Assembly (NCBI GenBank): GCA_963169235.1
Contig: CAUJCX010000041.1
Span: 1-64,000, forward strand
DNA length: 64,000 bases
From: Actinomycetota bacterium
GTDB lineage: Bacteria; Actinomycetota; Thermoleophilia; Miltoncostaeales; Miltoncostaeaceae
Direction: 5' to 3'
Under the pieces are notes generated by a model, which was given only the letters and a program-made list of their open reading frames with translations, was not told the origin of the DNA and did no database searches. A program made the translations under genes and the position numbers. Positions 36,687 to 45,625 of the stretch are shown here, in pieces (positions within the stretch are counted from its first letter, which is position 1; every line of letters starts with the position of its first letter).

Positions 36687-38117
36687 TCAGCGCGCCCCGT
36701 GCGGGTGGCTCTCGCTGAGGCCGGCGGGCGTGATGCGCACGAAGCGGCCGCGCGCGTTCATCTCGCGGATGGTGTGCGCGTCGCTGTAGCTCATGCCGCT
36801 GCGCAGGCCGCCCACCATGGTGCGCACCACGTCGGCCGCGGGCTCGCGCAGCGGCACCACGGTCTCGACCCCCTCGGGCACGACGGGGGTGAACTCCTCC
36901 TCGCCCTGCTCCTCGACGCCGCGCCGGGCCTCCGCCGCGGGCGCGGACGCCATGCCGCGGAACACCTTCACCCTGCGTCCGTCGCGCACCACGGCCACGC
37001 CGGGGCTCTCGGGGGTGCCAGCCAGCAGGCCGCCCAGCATCACGCTCTCGGCCCCGCCGGCGATGGCCTTCGCGACGTCGCCCGGATAGCGCACGCCGCC
37101 GTCGGCGATCACCGGCACGTTGAACTCGGCGCAGGCCGCCGCGCACCGCATGACCGCGGTCAGCTGGGGCACGCCGACGCCGGCCACCAGGCGGGTGGTG
37201 CACACCGAGCCGGGCCCCACGCCCACCTTCACGGCGTCCGCGCCGGCCTCGGCCAGGTCGCGGGCGCCCTCGGCCGTGGCGACGTTGCCGGCGATGATGT
37301 CGACGCCCGGCACGGCGCGCTTCACCACGTCGATGGCCGCGATGGCGTGCTCGGCGTGGCCGTGGGCGATGTCGAGCACCAGCACGTCGGCGCCGGCCTC
37401 GGCCAGGGCGGTGGCCCGCTCGATGTAGTCGCCCCGCACGCCAATGGCGGCGCCCACCGACAGGCGCCCCCGCGCGTCCGTGCTGGCCTCGGGACGCTGC
37501 TCCAGAAGCAGCAGGTCCTTCATGGTCACCAGGCCGGCGACCCCGCCGTCGTCGTCCACCAGGGGCAGCTTCTCCACTCGGGCTTCGCGCATGCGCGCGA
37601 GGGCCTCGGGCGACGAGATGCCGCGCGCGCCCACCGCCAGCCGCTCGCGGGGGGTCATGGCCTCGGCGACGGTCACGGCGCCGTCGGCCATCTCCACGTC
37701 GCGGCGCGTCAGCATGCCCGCCAGGCGGCCCTGGTCGACGACCACGAGGCCGCTGACCCCGCGGTCGACCATCACGCGGCGGGCCTCCGCCAGCGTCTGC
37801 GTCGCGGCGACGGTGTGCGGATCCTCGATGATCTTCGCCTCGGCGCGTTTCACGCGCCGCACCTGGGCGGCCTGCTCCTCGACGGACAGGAAGCGGTGGA
37901 TGATGCCGATGCCGCCCGCGCGCGCCATGGCGATGCCCATCGCCGACTCGCACACCGTGTCCATGTTGGCCGCCACGATGGGCATGGCGATGCGGACGTT
38001 GCGGGTGAGGCGGGTGGACGTGTCGACGTCGCTGCGCGAGCGGATGGTGCTGCGCTGCGGCACCAGCATCACGTCGTCGTACGAGAGCGCCAGGGGGATG
38101 TCGTCGGGCATGGGCAC
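36687..38117 (-). CDS. guaB: IMP dehydrogenase / GMP reductase family protein with CBS domains
   Basis: About 476 residues: a TIM barrel split by two CBS domains (about residues 90-210). [12 protein letters not shown] holds the catalytic Cys, [16 protein letters not shown] and GGLRSGMSY follow, and the C terminus [12 protein letters not shown] matches IMPDH. The flap after [10 protein letters not shown] does not show the Arg-Tyr dyad (RYFQ-type) that IMPDH uses, so a GMP reductase activity, as in mycobacterial GuaB1, is an alternative. A TATTGT -10 overlaps an upstream TTG (38129), so GTG 38117 or ATG 38111 is the likely start. Confidence 0.85.
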   Translation of the reverse strand: MPMPDDIPLALSYDDVMLVPQRSTIRSRSDVDTSTRLTRNVRIAMPIVAANMDTVCESAMGIAMARAGGIGIIHRFLSVEEQAAQVRRVKRAEAKIIEDPHTVAATQTLAEARRVMVDRGVSGLVVVDQGRLAGMLTRRDVEMADGAVTVAEAMTPRERLAVGARGISSPEALARMREARVEKLPLVDDDGGVAGLVTMKDLLLLEQRPEASTDARGRLSVGAAIGVRGDYIERATALAEAGADVLVLDIAHGHAEHAIAAIDVVKRAVPGVDIIAGNVATAEGARDLAEAGADAVKVGVGPGSVCTTRLVAGVGVPQLTAVMRCAAACAEFNVPVIADGGVRYPGDVAKAIAGGAESVMLGGLLAGTPESPGVAVVRDGRRVKVFRGMASAPAAEARRGVEEQGEEEFTPVVPEGVETVVPLREPAADVVRTMVGGLRSGMSYSDAHTIREMNARGRFVRITPAGLSESHPHGAR

Positions 38118-38125
38118 GGCCGCGG

Positions 38126-38131
38126 ACAATA
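38126..38131 (-). promoter_or_regulatory. -10 element of the guaB-family gene (near-leaderless)
   Basis: TATTGT on the minus strand, eight bases before GTG 38117 and fourteen before ATG 38111. Confidence 0.5.
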
Positions 38132-38241
38132 GCCCACAGACCGCCGGGGCACCGCGTGTTCCGGCCCGTCACGTATGGTGGCGGAGGCGCGAGCAGCCGC
38201 GCCGTCGTCCGTCTGCGCCGCTCGTCGCCCTCGGGGGAAGT

Positions 38242-38712
38242 GTGAACCGCCGCCTTGCCAGCGCCATCGTCGCCGTCGCGCTCGCCGTCTCGGGATGCGC
38301 GTCAGAATCCCTGTCGCAGCGCACCGACGCGTTGCCGCGCGGCACCGTGGTCTCGGCCCAGGACTATCTCAACGACGCCGCCACGGTCACCGGCGTGGTG
38401 CGGGCGTTCTCGCAGACGCTGTCATCGGCGGGCGACACCGTCACCATCGCCGAGGCACGCAAGCTCGCGCCGCAACTCACCCAGCAGGCGGCCACGGCCC
38501 GCGCGCTGTGTAACCGGCTGTCCGCGGCCCGTCTCGACGACACCCGCCTCGAGACGCAGCGGGCCGCCGTCGCCGCGCCGCTCAACCGGGTGTGCGCCAC
38601 CATGGAGACGGTGGCCCGGCTGGCCTCGCAGGGCCAGGTGCGACAGATGATCGAGCGGGCCGACACGCTGCCCGCCGCGATCGACGAGGTGCGCACCGCG
38701 GGCGGCCGCTGA
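38242..38712 (+). CDS. lipoprotein, hypothetical
   Basis: A 156-residue protein with a lipobox ([14 protein letters not shown]), so it is exported and lipid-anchored at the new N-terminal Cys. The mature part is helical, with two further cysteines (ARALCNRL and NRVCATME). GTG 38242 follows GGGGGAAG. No family recognised. Divergent from the guaB-family gene. Confidence 0.7.
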   Translation: MNRRLASAIVAVALAVSGCASESLSQRTDALPRGTVVSAQDYLNDAATVTGVVRAFSQTLSSAGDTVTIAEARKLAPQLTQQAATARALCNRLSAARLDDTRLETQRAAVAAPLNRVCATMETVARLASQGQVRQMIERADTLPAAIDEVRTAGGR

Positions 38713-38810
38713 CCCGCCCCGGGGCGGGTCATGCTTCCGGCGGAAACTGCCGATCCCAAGGAGGCGGGTGGCCACCACCCGCTCGCACAACGCTCCTGGG
38801 GGTAACCGCA

Positions 38811-39449
38811 GTGCCCGAGGACCTGGTCCCGCTCGTCATCGCCAGCGGGAGCCCCGCCTTCGCCCACGGGCTGGCGGCGTTCCTTCACGACCCGCCGCTC
38901 GATCCCATCATCGTCCACACGGTCGACTCGGCCGTGCGCATGACGCGCGAGACCAACGCCGCCATGGTGCTCATCGACGACTGGCTCGTGGACGGCGCCG
39001 GAATGGACCTGGCGTACGAGCTGCGCCGCTCGCTCATGGACGCGCGCACCATGTTCGTCGTCGACGAGAACGACGCGGAGGCCCAGATGAACGCGTTGTC
39101 CCTGGGCGCGTCGGGGTGCATCCCGCGCACGTGGGACCGGGCGATGGTGTGCGAGGCCGTGGCCGACGGGCTGCGCGGCGTGACCCGCTTCGACCTGGAC
39201 GTCGTGCGCTCGCTGGCCGAGATGGCGCACCGCGGCTCGGGTGCCGACGCGGCGCTCACCGACCAGGAGCGGGCCGTGCTGCGGCTGATGCGCCAGCACC
39301 TGACGTACAAGGAGATCGCCCAGCAGATGGGGCTGTCGTGGCACACGGTGCGCACGCATGCCCAGTCGGTGCTGCGCAAGAGCGGCGTGCACTCGCGTCG
39401 CGACCTGGTGAGCGCCGGGGCCGGGCTGGTGCGGGCGGGCGTGAGGTGA
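38811..39449 (+). CDS. NarL/LuxR-type regulator with degenerate receiver domain
   Basis: A 212-residue protein. The C terminus (LTDQERAVLRLMRQHLTYKE, then HTVRTHAQSVLRKSG) is a LuxR helix-turn-helix. The N-terminal 120 residues have receiver-like order, with Asp in VLIDDW, but the acidic pair after strand 1 is missing (LVIASGSPAFAHG) and the conserved Lys region reads IPRTWDRA. It probably does not respond to phosphorylation in the usual way. Start GTG 38811. It overlaps the next small membrane protein gene. Confidence 0.8.
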   Translation: MPEDLVPLVIASGSPAFAHGLAAFLHDPPLDPIIVHTVDSAVRMTRETNAAMVLIDDWLVDGAGMDLAYELRRSLMDARTMFVVDENDAEAQMNALSLGASGCIPRTWDRAMVCEAVADGLRGVTRFDLDVVRSLAEMAHRGSGADAALTDQERAVLRLMRQHLTYKEIAQQMGLSWHTVRTHAQSVLRKSGVHSRRDLVSAGAGLVRAGVR

Positions 39450-39775
39450 TCGACCCGCCCGCCGAGGGTGGACTGCTGCGCCGGCGGGTGGCGCCCGCGG
39501 CGGGCATGGCGCTGCTGCTGGCGGGTGGGGCCCTGGCCGTGCGCGTGACGGCCCAGATGCTGTTGCAGGAAACCCCGCACCTGGTGTGGGTCTACACCGC
39601 CGCCGCGTGCGTGCTGGCGGGCGTGGCCTTGGTGCTCATCGCGCTGCCCGCCATCGCCCGCATCGGCGATGCGGTGACGGCGGGTGATGGCACCGGCGAC
39701 GTCCCGGACGCGCCCGTCGCCGCGGGGCCGGGCGCCGTGCACGACACCGCGGCGGTCGGGGCGCCCGCGGCGTAG
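39446..39775 (+). CDS. small membrane protein with two helices
   Basis: A 109-residue protein coupled to the LuxR-type regulator by a GTGA overlap. Two membrane helices (GMALLLAGGALAVRVTA and YTAAACVLAGVALVLIAL) are followed by an Ala/Gly/Asp-rich tail. No family recognised; the coupling suggests a shared role with the regulator. Confidence 0.55.
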   Translation: MIDPPAEGGLLRRRVAPAAGMALLLAGGALAVRVTAQMLLQETPHLVWVYTAAACVLAGVALVLIALPAIARIGDAVTAGDGTGDVPDAPVAAGPGAVHDTAAVGAPAA

Positions 39776-39804
39776 GGGGCGGACGACGCGCCGGCCAAAG
39801 GCGC

Positions 39805-39810
39805 GATACT
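39805..39810 (+). promoter_or_regulatory. -10 element of a leaderless EamA gene
   Basis: GATACT ends seven bases before ATG 39818; no ribosome site is present. Confidence 0.4.
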
Positions 39811-39817
39811 CGGGCGC

Positions 39818-40699
39818 ATGGCCGGCCTCGACGAGAGCGCTGTCGGGCGCCCCGGCGGCCCGCGCGTGGTACCCCCCGAGCTCATGGTGCTGGGCGGCAT
39901 CGCGTCGGTGCAGGTGGGCGGCGCGTGGGCGGCCACGCTGTTCGACCGGCTCGGGGCCGGGGGCGCATCCCTCTTGCGCCTCGCGTTCGCCGCCGTGGTG
40001 CTGTGTGCGATGTGCCGCCCGTCTCTGCGGAAGGCCCGCCCCCACTGGCGCCTCGTCGCCGCATTCGGCCTGGTGGTGGGGCTGATGAACTACTCGTTCT
40101 ACGAGGCGATCGCGCGCATCCCCCTGGGGGCGGCCGTCACCCTGGAGTTCGCGGGACCACTGGGGCTCGCCGTGCTGTTGTCGCGCCGGCCCGCCGACGT
40201 GGCGGCGGCCGTGGTCGCCGCGGCCGGCGTGGTGCTGATCACCGACCCGTTCGGCGATCCGCTCGACCCCGCGGGCGCGGGGCTGGCGCTCGCCGCGGGG
40301 GCCGCGTGGGCGCTCTACATCCTCTGCGCGCAGGCGACGTCGAAGGCGTTCGGCAACGGCGACGGCCTCGCGCTCGCGCTCGTCGTGGCCACGGCCGTGC
40401 CCCTCGTCCCAGGGGTCGCGCAGGCCGGGCTGGCGCTTGTCGATCCGTGGCTGCTGGCCGCCGGGGTGGGCATCGCGCTCACGGGCAGCGTGATCCCGTT
40501 CTCGCTCGAGACCGCCGCCCTGCGGCGCATGGACGCGCGGGTCTTCGGCGTGCTGATGAGCCTCGAGCCGGTGGCCGCGGTGCTCGCGGGGCTCCTCATC
40601 CTGGCGCAGGGCGTCGGCGGGGCCGACCTGGCCGGGATGGCGCTGGTCGTGGCGGCGAGCCTCGCGGTCACTCGCCGGCCCGCCGCGCCCGAGGCCTGA
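39818..40699 (+). CDS. EamA/RhtA-type drug-metabolite exporter
   Basis: A 293-residue protein with about ten membrane helices in two EamA repeats (GLMNYSFYEAIARIPLGAAV; FGVLMSLEPVAAVLAGLLIL). The signature resembles RhtA, an exporter of threonine/homoserine and related compounds. Substrate here is not shown. It ends 53 bases before the stop of the convergent coiled-coil gene. Confidence 0.82.
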   Translation: MAGLDESAVGRPGGPRVVPPELMVLGGIASVQVGGAWAATLFDRLGAGGASLLRLAFAAVVLCAMCRPSLRKARPHWRLVAAFGLVVGLMNYSFYEAIARIPLGAAVTLEFAGPLGLAVLLSRRPADVAAAVVAAAGVVLITDPFGDPLDPAGAGLALAAGAAWALYILCAQATSKAFGNGDGLALALVVATAVPLVPGVAQAGLALVDPWLLAAGVGIALTGSVIPFSLETAALRRMDARVFGVLMSLEPVAAVLAGLLILAQGVGGADLAGMALVVAASLAVTRRPAAPEA

Positions 40700-40752
40700 C
40701 GCGCACGCGCGTCCCAGGGCGCCTCGCGACGCCCGGGACGCAGACGCAGGGC

Positions 40753-41832
40753 TCAGCCCAGGTCGCGGCTCAGCGCGGCGCGGGCGATGACCTCGTCGAT
40801 GCCCTCGCGCGTGGTGGCGAGGTAGCGCTCCAGCGCGTCCCGGGCATCGCGCATCTGACCCACCAGGCGCTGCTCGCGCTCGCGGGTGGCGGCCAGCTCG
40901 GCCTCGATGGAGGCGACGTGCTCCTTGGCCGACGCCGTCATCTCGGCCGCGCGGGCCTCGGCGGCGTGCAGAGTGGCCTCGGCGAGCGTCTCGGCCTCCA
41001 GCGTGGTCGCGCGGGCCTTCGCGGCGGCCTCGGTCTCCATCTCGCGGGCGCGCTCGCGCGCGACCCGCAGCAGCTGCTCGGACGACTCCTCGGCGGCGCG
41101 GCGGGCCAGCGTGGTCTCGCGCTCGGCGGCCTCGCGGGTGAGCGTGGCGGCCTGCTCCACCTCGGCACGCAGGCACGCCGTCTCGGCGGCGGCGGCGCGG
41201 CGCTCCTCGGCGGCGGCGTCGTCGGCCTCGCGGCGGGTGCGATCGGCGTACGCGTCGGCATCCGCGGTGAGCGCGGTCGCGGCCGTCTGGGCCTCGGCCA
41301 GCACGCGGGCGACGGTGCCGCCCACCTCGTCCATCAGGTCGTCGATGGTGCGGGAGCTGTGACGCGTCTCGAGCTCATCGACGCGGGCGCGCAGCTCATC
41401 GGCCAGCGCGTCGGACTCGGCGCGCAGGGATTCCGCGTGGGCGCGCTTGTCGTCAGCGTCCAGCACGGCCGCGTGCGTCGCGTCCAGGGCGGCCTGGAGG
41501 GCCTCCGCACGGGCGACCATCGCGTTGTCGGCGGGCGGGGGAGCGGCCTGTGCGTCGCGCAGCCGGCGGGCCGCGTCCTCGGCGTTCGCGTGGGCCTGCG
41601 CGGCCTGGGCCGCGCGGTCGGCGGCCTCGTGGCGCGCCGTGTCGCGCTCGGCGGTCAGGCGTACCACGGCGGCCTGCTGACGGTCGAGGCCGTCGGCCAC
41701 GGAGGCGACGAAGCCCTTGACGGACTCGACGTCGTAGCCCTCCTGGGCCAGGGGGAACCGCGCCGAACGGATGGCGTCCACGTTGACGGGGCGGTCGTGT
41801 GAGTGGGGGGAGGCGTCCATTGACTCACTCAT
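40753..41832 (-). CDS. DivIVA-like coiled-coil protein
   Basis: About 359 residues. Residues 10-50 (VNVDAIRSARFPLAQEGYDV then VKGFVASVADGLD) match the DivIVA N-terminal membrane-binding domain; nearly all the rest is Ala/Glu/Arg-rich coiled coil with heptads. Such proteins organise polar growth, division or chromosome anchoring in actinobacteria. It may be a second, longer DivIVA paralogue rather than Wag31 itself. ATG 41832 or 41820. It lies 76 bases downstream of the Crp-like gene on the same strand. Confidence 0.75.
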   Translation of the reverse strand: MSESMDASPHSHDRPVNVDAIRSARFPLAQEGYDVESVKGFVASVADGLDRQQAAVVRLTAERDTARHEAADRAAQAAQAHANAEDAARRLRDAQAAPPPADNAMVARAEALQAALDATHAAVLDADDKRAHAESLRAESDALADELRARVDELETRHSSRTIDDLMDEVGGTVARVLAEAQTAATALTADADAYADRTRREADDAAAEERRAAAAETACLRAEVEQAATLTREAAERETTLARRAAEESSEQLLRVARERAREMETEAAAKARATTLEAETLAEATLHAAEARAAEMTASAKEHVASIEAELAATREREQRLVGQMRDARDALERYLATTREGIDEVIARAALSRDLG

Positions 41833-41908
41833 CGGCAACAGCCACGCCGTGTTGAGCCCCCCGGTCACCCCCAAGGACGCGACGAGCGCGCCCGGGGGGT
41901 GCTGATGC

Positions 41909-42658
41909 TCAGGCGGCGTCCGCCGCCCGCTGATCCAACATCTCCTGGTGCTCGCGCACCACGTCCCAGGGGAGCGTGATCGCCCGGCCGTCCACCTCGA
42001 CGGCACCCTGGTTGCGCAGCTTGCTGAACGCTGTGGTGACGGCCTCGCGGGAGGCTCCCACGAGCGACGCCCACTGGGCGTGCGTCAGCTCGAGGCGCAG
42101 CAGCACGCCGTCGGGACCGGCCACGCCGAAACGCTCGGCCAGCTGGTGCAGGCGCGCCCGCAGGCGGTCCTCCACCCGCATCTCGCTGACCAGCGCCACG
42201 GTCTCGTGCAGCGCGCACACCCGCTCGGAGAGCTGGGCGGCGAGGTTGCGGCCCAGGCGGGGGTAGCGGGCGATCAGGCCCTCGACCGCACGGCCCGAGA
42301 GGGCCGAGACGGCGGCGTCGTCGAGCGCGGCGACGGACGCCGGGCCCACGGTCCCAAGGGTCGACCAGATGCTGCCCTCGTCGAGCACCGAGGTCATGAC
42401 CTCGTGTCCGTTCGAGGCCCGCTCGAACACGGCGACGCTGCCCTCGCGCACGATGAACACGTGCTCGGGGCGGGTCAGCGGCTCGGGCACATCGGCGCCG
42501 GCGGGCCAGCGGACGATGGGCAGGCGGTTCTCAAGAAGCGCGACGTCGGCATCGGGCAGACCTGCGAAAAGGTCCATACGCGAAAGCGCGCCGCGGACCG
42601 CGCGCAGGGGGCGGGCGGTGCGGGTCGAGGTGGGCGAAGGACGGAGTGCGATAGCCAT
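41909..42658 (-). CDS. Crp/Fnr family transcription regulator
   Basis: A 249-residue regulator with an N-terminal cyclic-nucleotide-type sensor (DLFAGLPDADVALLE, HVFIVREGSVAVFERASNGH) and a C-terminal winged helix (LTHAQWASLVGASREAVTTA). The phosphate-binding cassette Arg of true cAMP binders is not evident, so its ligand is unknown. No Fe-S cysteines of Fnr type are seen. Confidence 0.85.
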   Translation of the reverse strand: MAIALRPSPTSTRTARPLRAVRGALSRMDLFAGLPDADVALLENRLPIVRWPAGADVPEPLTRPEHVFIVREGSVAVFERASNGHEVMTSVLDEGSIWSTLGTVGPASVAALDDAAVSALSGRAVEGLIARYPRLGRNLAAQLSERVCALHETVALVSEMRVEDRLRARLHQLAERFGVAGPDGVLLRLELTHAQWASLVGASREAVTTAFSKLRNQGAVEVDGRAITLPWDVVREHQEMLDQRAADAA

Positions 42659-42800
42659 GCGACTAGGCTCGCAGCGGATTGTTATGGCCTTCTAAGGTCG
42701 CGCAGAAGATCTGAGGGGGGTTCCGGAGGACGCGAAAGCGCCAGACGGCTAGCATTTCCGGCGTGTTTCCCATCGATCCCCGCAGCGTCCCGGGGGCCGC

Positions 42801-43475
42801 GTGACGAGCCCCCGTCCCTCTCCCGCCGTGCAGGACTATCTCAAGTGCGTGTACGTGCTCGAGGAGGAGTCCACGGGCGCAGCGTCGGTGTCGACGTCGC
42901 AGGTGGCGGGGTGGCTGGGCGTCACCAGCCCGTCGGCCAGCAGCATGCTGAAGCGCCTCACCGGGCTGGGGTTCGTGCGCCAGATCGGCCGGGGCGAGTT
43001 CGGCCTCACCGACGAGGGGCGCGCCCACGCGCTGCAGGTGGTGCGTCTGCATCGCCTGCTCGAGACGTTCCTGGTGGAGCGCCTGGGCGTGCCGCTGGAG
43101 GACGCGCACGGCGAGGCGGAGGTGCTCGAGCACCACCTCTCCGAGGAGCTCGGGGCCCGCATCGCCGCCGACCTCGGCCACCCGGGGCACGATCCCCACG
43201 GCGATCCCATCCCGGGCGTCGACGGGGCGGTCGCACCGGTGCGCGGCGAGCGGCTCCGCGACGTGCGGGCGGGCGAATCAGGGCGCGTCACCCGCGTCAG
43301 CGACCGCGACGCGGAGCTGCTGGGCTACCTGGCCCGCACGGGGCTGGTGCCCGGGGCCCGCTGCGACGTGGTGCGCCACGAGCCGTTCGGTGGCCCGGTG
43401 GTGGTGCGCGTCGACGGCGTCGAGGTGGCCGTGCCCACCGGCGCCGCGGACGCCGTGTTCGTCGAGGTCGGCTGA
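42801..43475 (+). CDS. DtxR/MntR family metal-dependent repressor
   Basis: A 224-residue protein with N-terminal winged helix (VSTSQVAGWLGVTSPSASSM), dimerisation and metal domain, and a C-terminal SH3-like FeoA domain. Where DtxR has Met10 and Cys102, this has Asp (VQDYLKCVY) and Glu (GEAEVLEHHLSEEL), as in MntR, which favours manganese; the second MntR ligand Glu11 is Lys here. Metal preference is therefore uncertain. GTG start at 42801; -10-like TAGCAT at 42749-42754. Confidence 0.85.
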   Translation: MTSPRPSPAVQDYLKCVYVLEEESTGAASVSTSQVAGWLGVTSPSASSMLKRLTGLGFVRQIGRGEFGLTDEGRAHALQVVRLHRLLETFLVERLGVPLEDAHGEAEVLEHHLSEELGARIAADLGHPGHDPHGDPIPGVDGAVAPVRGERLRDVRAGESGRVTRVSDRDAELLGYLARTGLVPGARCDVVRHEPFGGPVVVRVDGVEVAVPTGAADAVFVEVG

Positions 43476-43479
43476 GGCC

Positions 43480-44262
43480 CTACGCGCGCACGTCGAGGCC
43501 GTCGGGGACCGGCGCGGGCCGGCGGCCGTCCACCGCGGCGTGGCGATGCATGTAGATCAGCGCCGCCGCGATCTGCGTCAGCGGCCCCACCACGATGCCG
43601 GCGACGAACGCGCTGACCGACGACGCCACCACGGCGGCGTCGCCGTCGAACGGGGCCGCGATGACGAGGTCGAGCGCGGCCGCCATACCCAGGGCCGCGA
43701 GACCGAACACCACGGTCACCAGCGTCACCATGCCAAGAGTCCACCAGAACGCTCTGTGCACCAGCGCGGACGACCGCCGCAGCGCGTCCATGGGGCCTTT
43801 GCGCTCGGTGACGGCAACGGTGCCCGCGAACGCCCAAACGATCGCCAGGTAGACCGCGGGGATCAGCACGAACGCCCCCAGCGCGATCAGCACGCCGCTG
43901 ATGACGCCCACGCCCACGACGGCGCGCATCCGGTCGCCCACCGCCCCCAGCGACCGGCCCGCCGACGGCGGCCGGCCGTGCCGCGCGTCGATCACGGCGA
44001 CGGCCGTGCCGGCGGTGGAGAACTGCGACAGGAAGACGTACGCCGCCAGCATCACGACCAGGCCCGACGCCTGGCGGCCCGGTGGGTCGTTCGGCCCCAC
44101 CGACAGGTTGAACAGCGCCGCGATGACGGTCATGGGCAGCGCCGACGCGATCGCGATCACGATGTACGCACCGGGTCGGGCGCGGTACAGCGCCACGGCG
44201 CCGGCCAGCACGTCGCCCGGGGTGAGGCGGGCGGGCGGCGGTGGGGGCGGGGGTGCGGCCAC
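43480..44262 (-). CDS. multi-pass membrane protein, hypothetical
   Basis: A 260-residue protein with about six membrane helices and a Pro-rich N terminus (eight Pro near the start). Layout resembles the membrane domains often found in glycerophosphodiester-phosphodiesterase-type or DUF975-like proteins (TPGDVLAGAVALYRARPGAY; AFAGTVAVTERKGPMDALRR). GTG 44262 directly follows the stop of the upstream Cys-rich gene, so the two are cotranscribed. Confidence 0.6.
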   Translation of the reverse strand: MAAPPPPPPPARLTPGDVLAGAVALYRARPGAYIVIAIASALPMTVIAALFNLSVGPNDPPGRQASGLVVMLAAYVFLSQFSTAGTAVAVIDARHGRPPSAGRSLGAVGDRMRAVVGVGVISGVLIALGAFVLIPAVYLAIVWAFAGTVAVTERKGPMDALRRSSALVHRAFWWTLGMVTLVTVVFGLAALGMAAALDLVIAAPFDGDAAVVASSVSAFVAGIVVGPLTQIAAALIYMHRHAAVDGRRPAPVPDGLDVRA

Positions 44263-44697
44263 CTACTCCAGGTCCCGGAGGATGTCCGTGCCGCCGGCCA
44301 GGTCGTCCACGGTGAGTCCCAGCGACGACAGGAAGAACGGCGTCAGCAGGTTCACGCGATGCCGGCAGGCGGGGCACAGGGGCATGGTGGGGTGGCGCGG
44401 CAGGTCGGGGTGGTCGTCGTCCATCGCGAACACCTTGCCGCCGAGGTCCTCGCAGACGCTGCAGTCGTCGTCGGCCATGTCGATGCGCACCAGCTCGCAG
44501 CCCTCGCGGCGCAGCTGTTCGAGGAAGCCGCGTTGGTGGCGGGCGTGTTCCTCGGCGCCCGCCGCCAGAGCGTCGCGGGCGGCGGGGTCCCAGCCGTCAC
44601 TGAGCGCCGCGGCGAACGCCGCCGGGGGGCGGGGCTCGCCGCGGAACCGCTCGGTCCAGCGGGTGATCTCGGCGTGCCAGTCGCGCGCCTCGGTCAC
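44263..44697 (-). CDS. Cys-rich putative metal-binding protein
   Basis: A 144-residue protein with CSVCEDLGGKVFAMDDDHPD then HPTMPLCPACRHRV, two CxxC pairs with intervening His. The CxxC...GKVF...H..C order recalls the C-terminal zinc-like element of phage Mu gpF-type proteins, but no phage genes are nearby. GTG 44697 lies six bases after the mqnD-like stop. Function unknown. Confidence 0.55.
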   Translation of the reverse strand: MTEARDWHAEITRWTERFRGEPRPPAAFAAALSDGWDPAARDALAAGAEEHARHQRGFLEQLRREGCELVRIDMADDDCSVCEDLGGKVFAMDDDHPDLPRHPTMPLCPACRHRVNLLTPFFLSSLGLTVDDLAGGTDILRDLE

Positions 44698-44702
44698 GGG
44701 CG

Positions 44703-45548
44703 TCAGTCCTCGATGAAGTCCACGTCGACGGGGCCGGGCACAAGCCCCGCCTCGTGTCCGCGTCGCAACAGCTCGCGCACGGCCTCGCGGCCGTCCTCGC
44801 CGTACTCCAGCGTGCGGTCGTTGACGTACATGCCCACGAAGCGGTCGGCCAGGCCGGTGTCGAGGCCGCGGCCGTAGCGCTCCGCATGCTTGAGCGCAGG
44901 CGAGCGGTGCTCGAGGCTGTACGCGATGCTGTCGCGCAGCACGTGCGACAACCGGGTCATCGCCTCGCCTTCGATGTCGCGGCGCACGGTGTTGCCGCCC
45001 AGCGGCAGCGGCAGCCCGCCGGTCTCGCGGTCCCACCACTCGCCCAGGTCGAGCACCGACGTGAGGCCCTGCGACGCGTACGTCAGCTGCCCCTCGTGGA
45101 TGACCAGGCCGGCGTCGGCGTTGCCCGATGCCACCTCGTCGAGCACCGTGTCGAACGGCACCACGTATGGGTTCTCGATGCGCCCCACCGCCAGCTGCAG
45201 CTCGAGGAACGCGCTGGTCCACGTGCCGGGAACGGCCACCTTCAGCGACGGCAGTGTGGCCGGGTCGATGTCCTCGCGGGCCACGACGATGGGGCCGTAC
45301 TTGTCGCCCATCGACGCGCCGTGCGGGAGCAGGCGGTACTTGTCCGACAGGTAGGCGTAGGCGTGGATGGAGATCGCGGTCACCTCGAGGCGTCCCTCAA
45401 GGGCCCACCGGTTGAGCGTCTCGATGTCCTCAAGGACATGCTCGAAACGGAAGCCGTGGGTCGGGATGAGGTCCTCGGCGAGCGCGTAGAACATGAACGC
45501 GTCGTCGGGGTCCGGGCTGTGCCCGAGACGGATGAGCTGATCAGCCAC
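44703..45548 (-). CDS. mqnD: MqnD-like 1,4-dihydroxy-6-naphthoate synthase
   Basis: A 281-residue periplasmic-binding-fold enzyme of the MqnA/MqnD family. LGHSPDPDDAFMFYALAEDL corresponds to the MqnD form (GFSPCPNDTF), and LEVTAISIHAYAYLSDKYRL follows. MqnD makes dihydroxy-naphthoate in the futalosine route to menaquinone; the other mqn genes are not in this window. GTG 45548 is chosen because GGAG lies five bases upstream; the frame is open further. Confidence 0.82.
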   Translation of the reverse strand: MADQLIRLGHSPDPDDAFMFYALAEDLIPTHGFRFEHVLEDIETLNRWALEGRLEVTAISIHAYAYLSDKYRLLPHGASMGDKYGPIVVAREDIDPATLPSLKVAVPGTWTSAFLELQLAVGRIENPYVVPFDTVLDEVASGNADAGLVIHEGQLTYASQGLTSVLDLGEWWDRETGGLPLPLGGNTVRRDIEGEAMTRLSHVLRDSIAYSLEHRSPALKHAERYGRGLDTGLADRFVGMYVNDRTLEYGEDGREAVRELLRRGHEAGLVPGPVDVDFIED

Positions 45549-45625
45549 GCGTACTCCGATGAAGTGGGACGTGAACGGCCAGCATACGTACAACGCCCGC
45601 CGCGCGGCCCCTCACGGTGCGCCCG

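Noticed and set aside
36613-38172. Apparent extension of tkt through the guaB region
   Set aside because: The upstream 500 codons are the shadow of the guaB-family gene; transketolase homology begins at GTG 36612.
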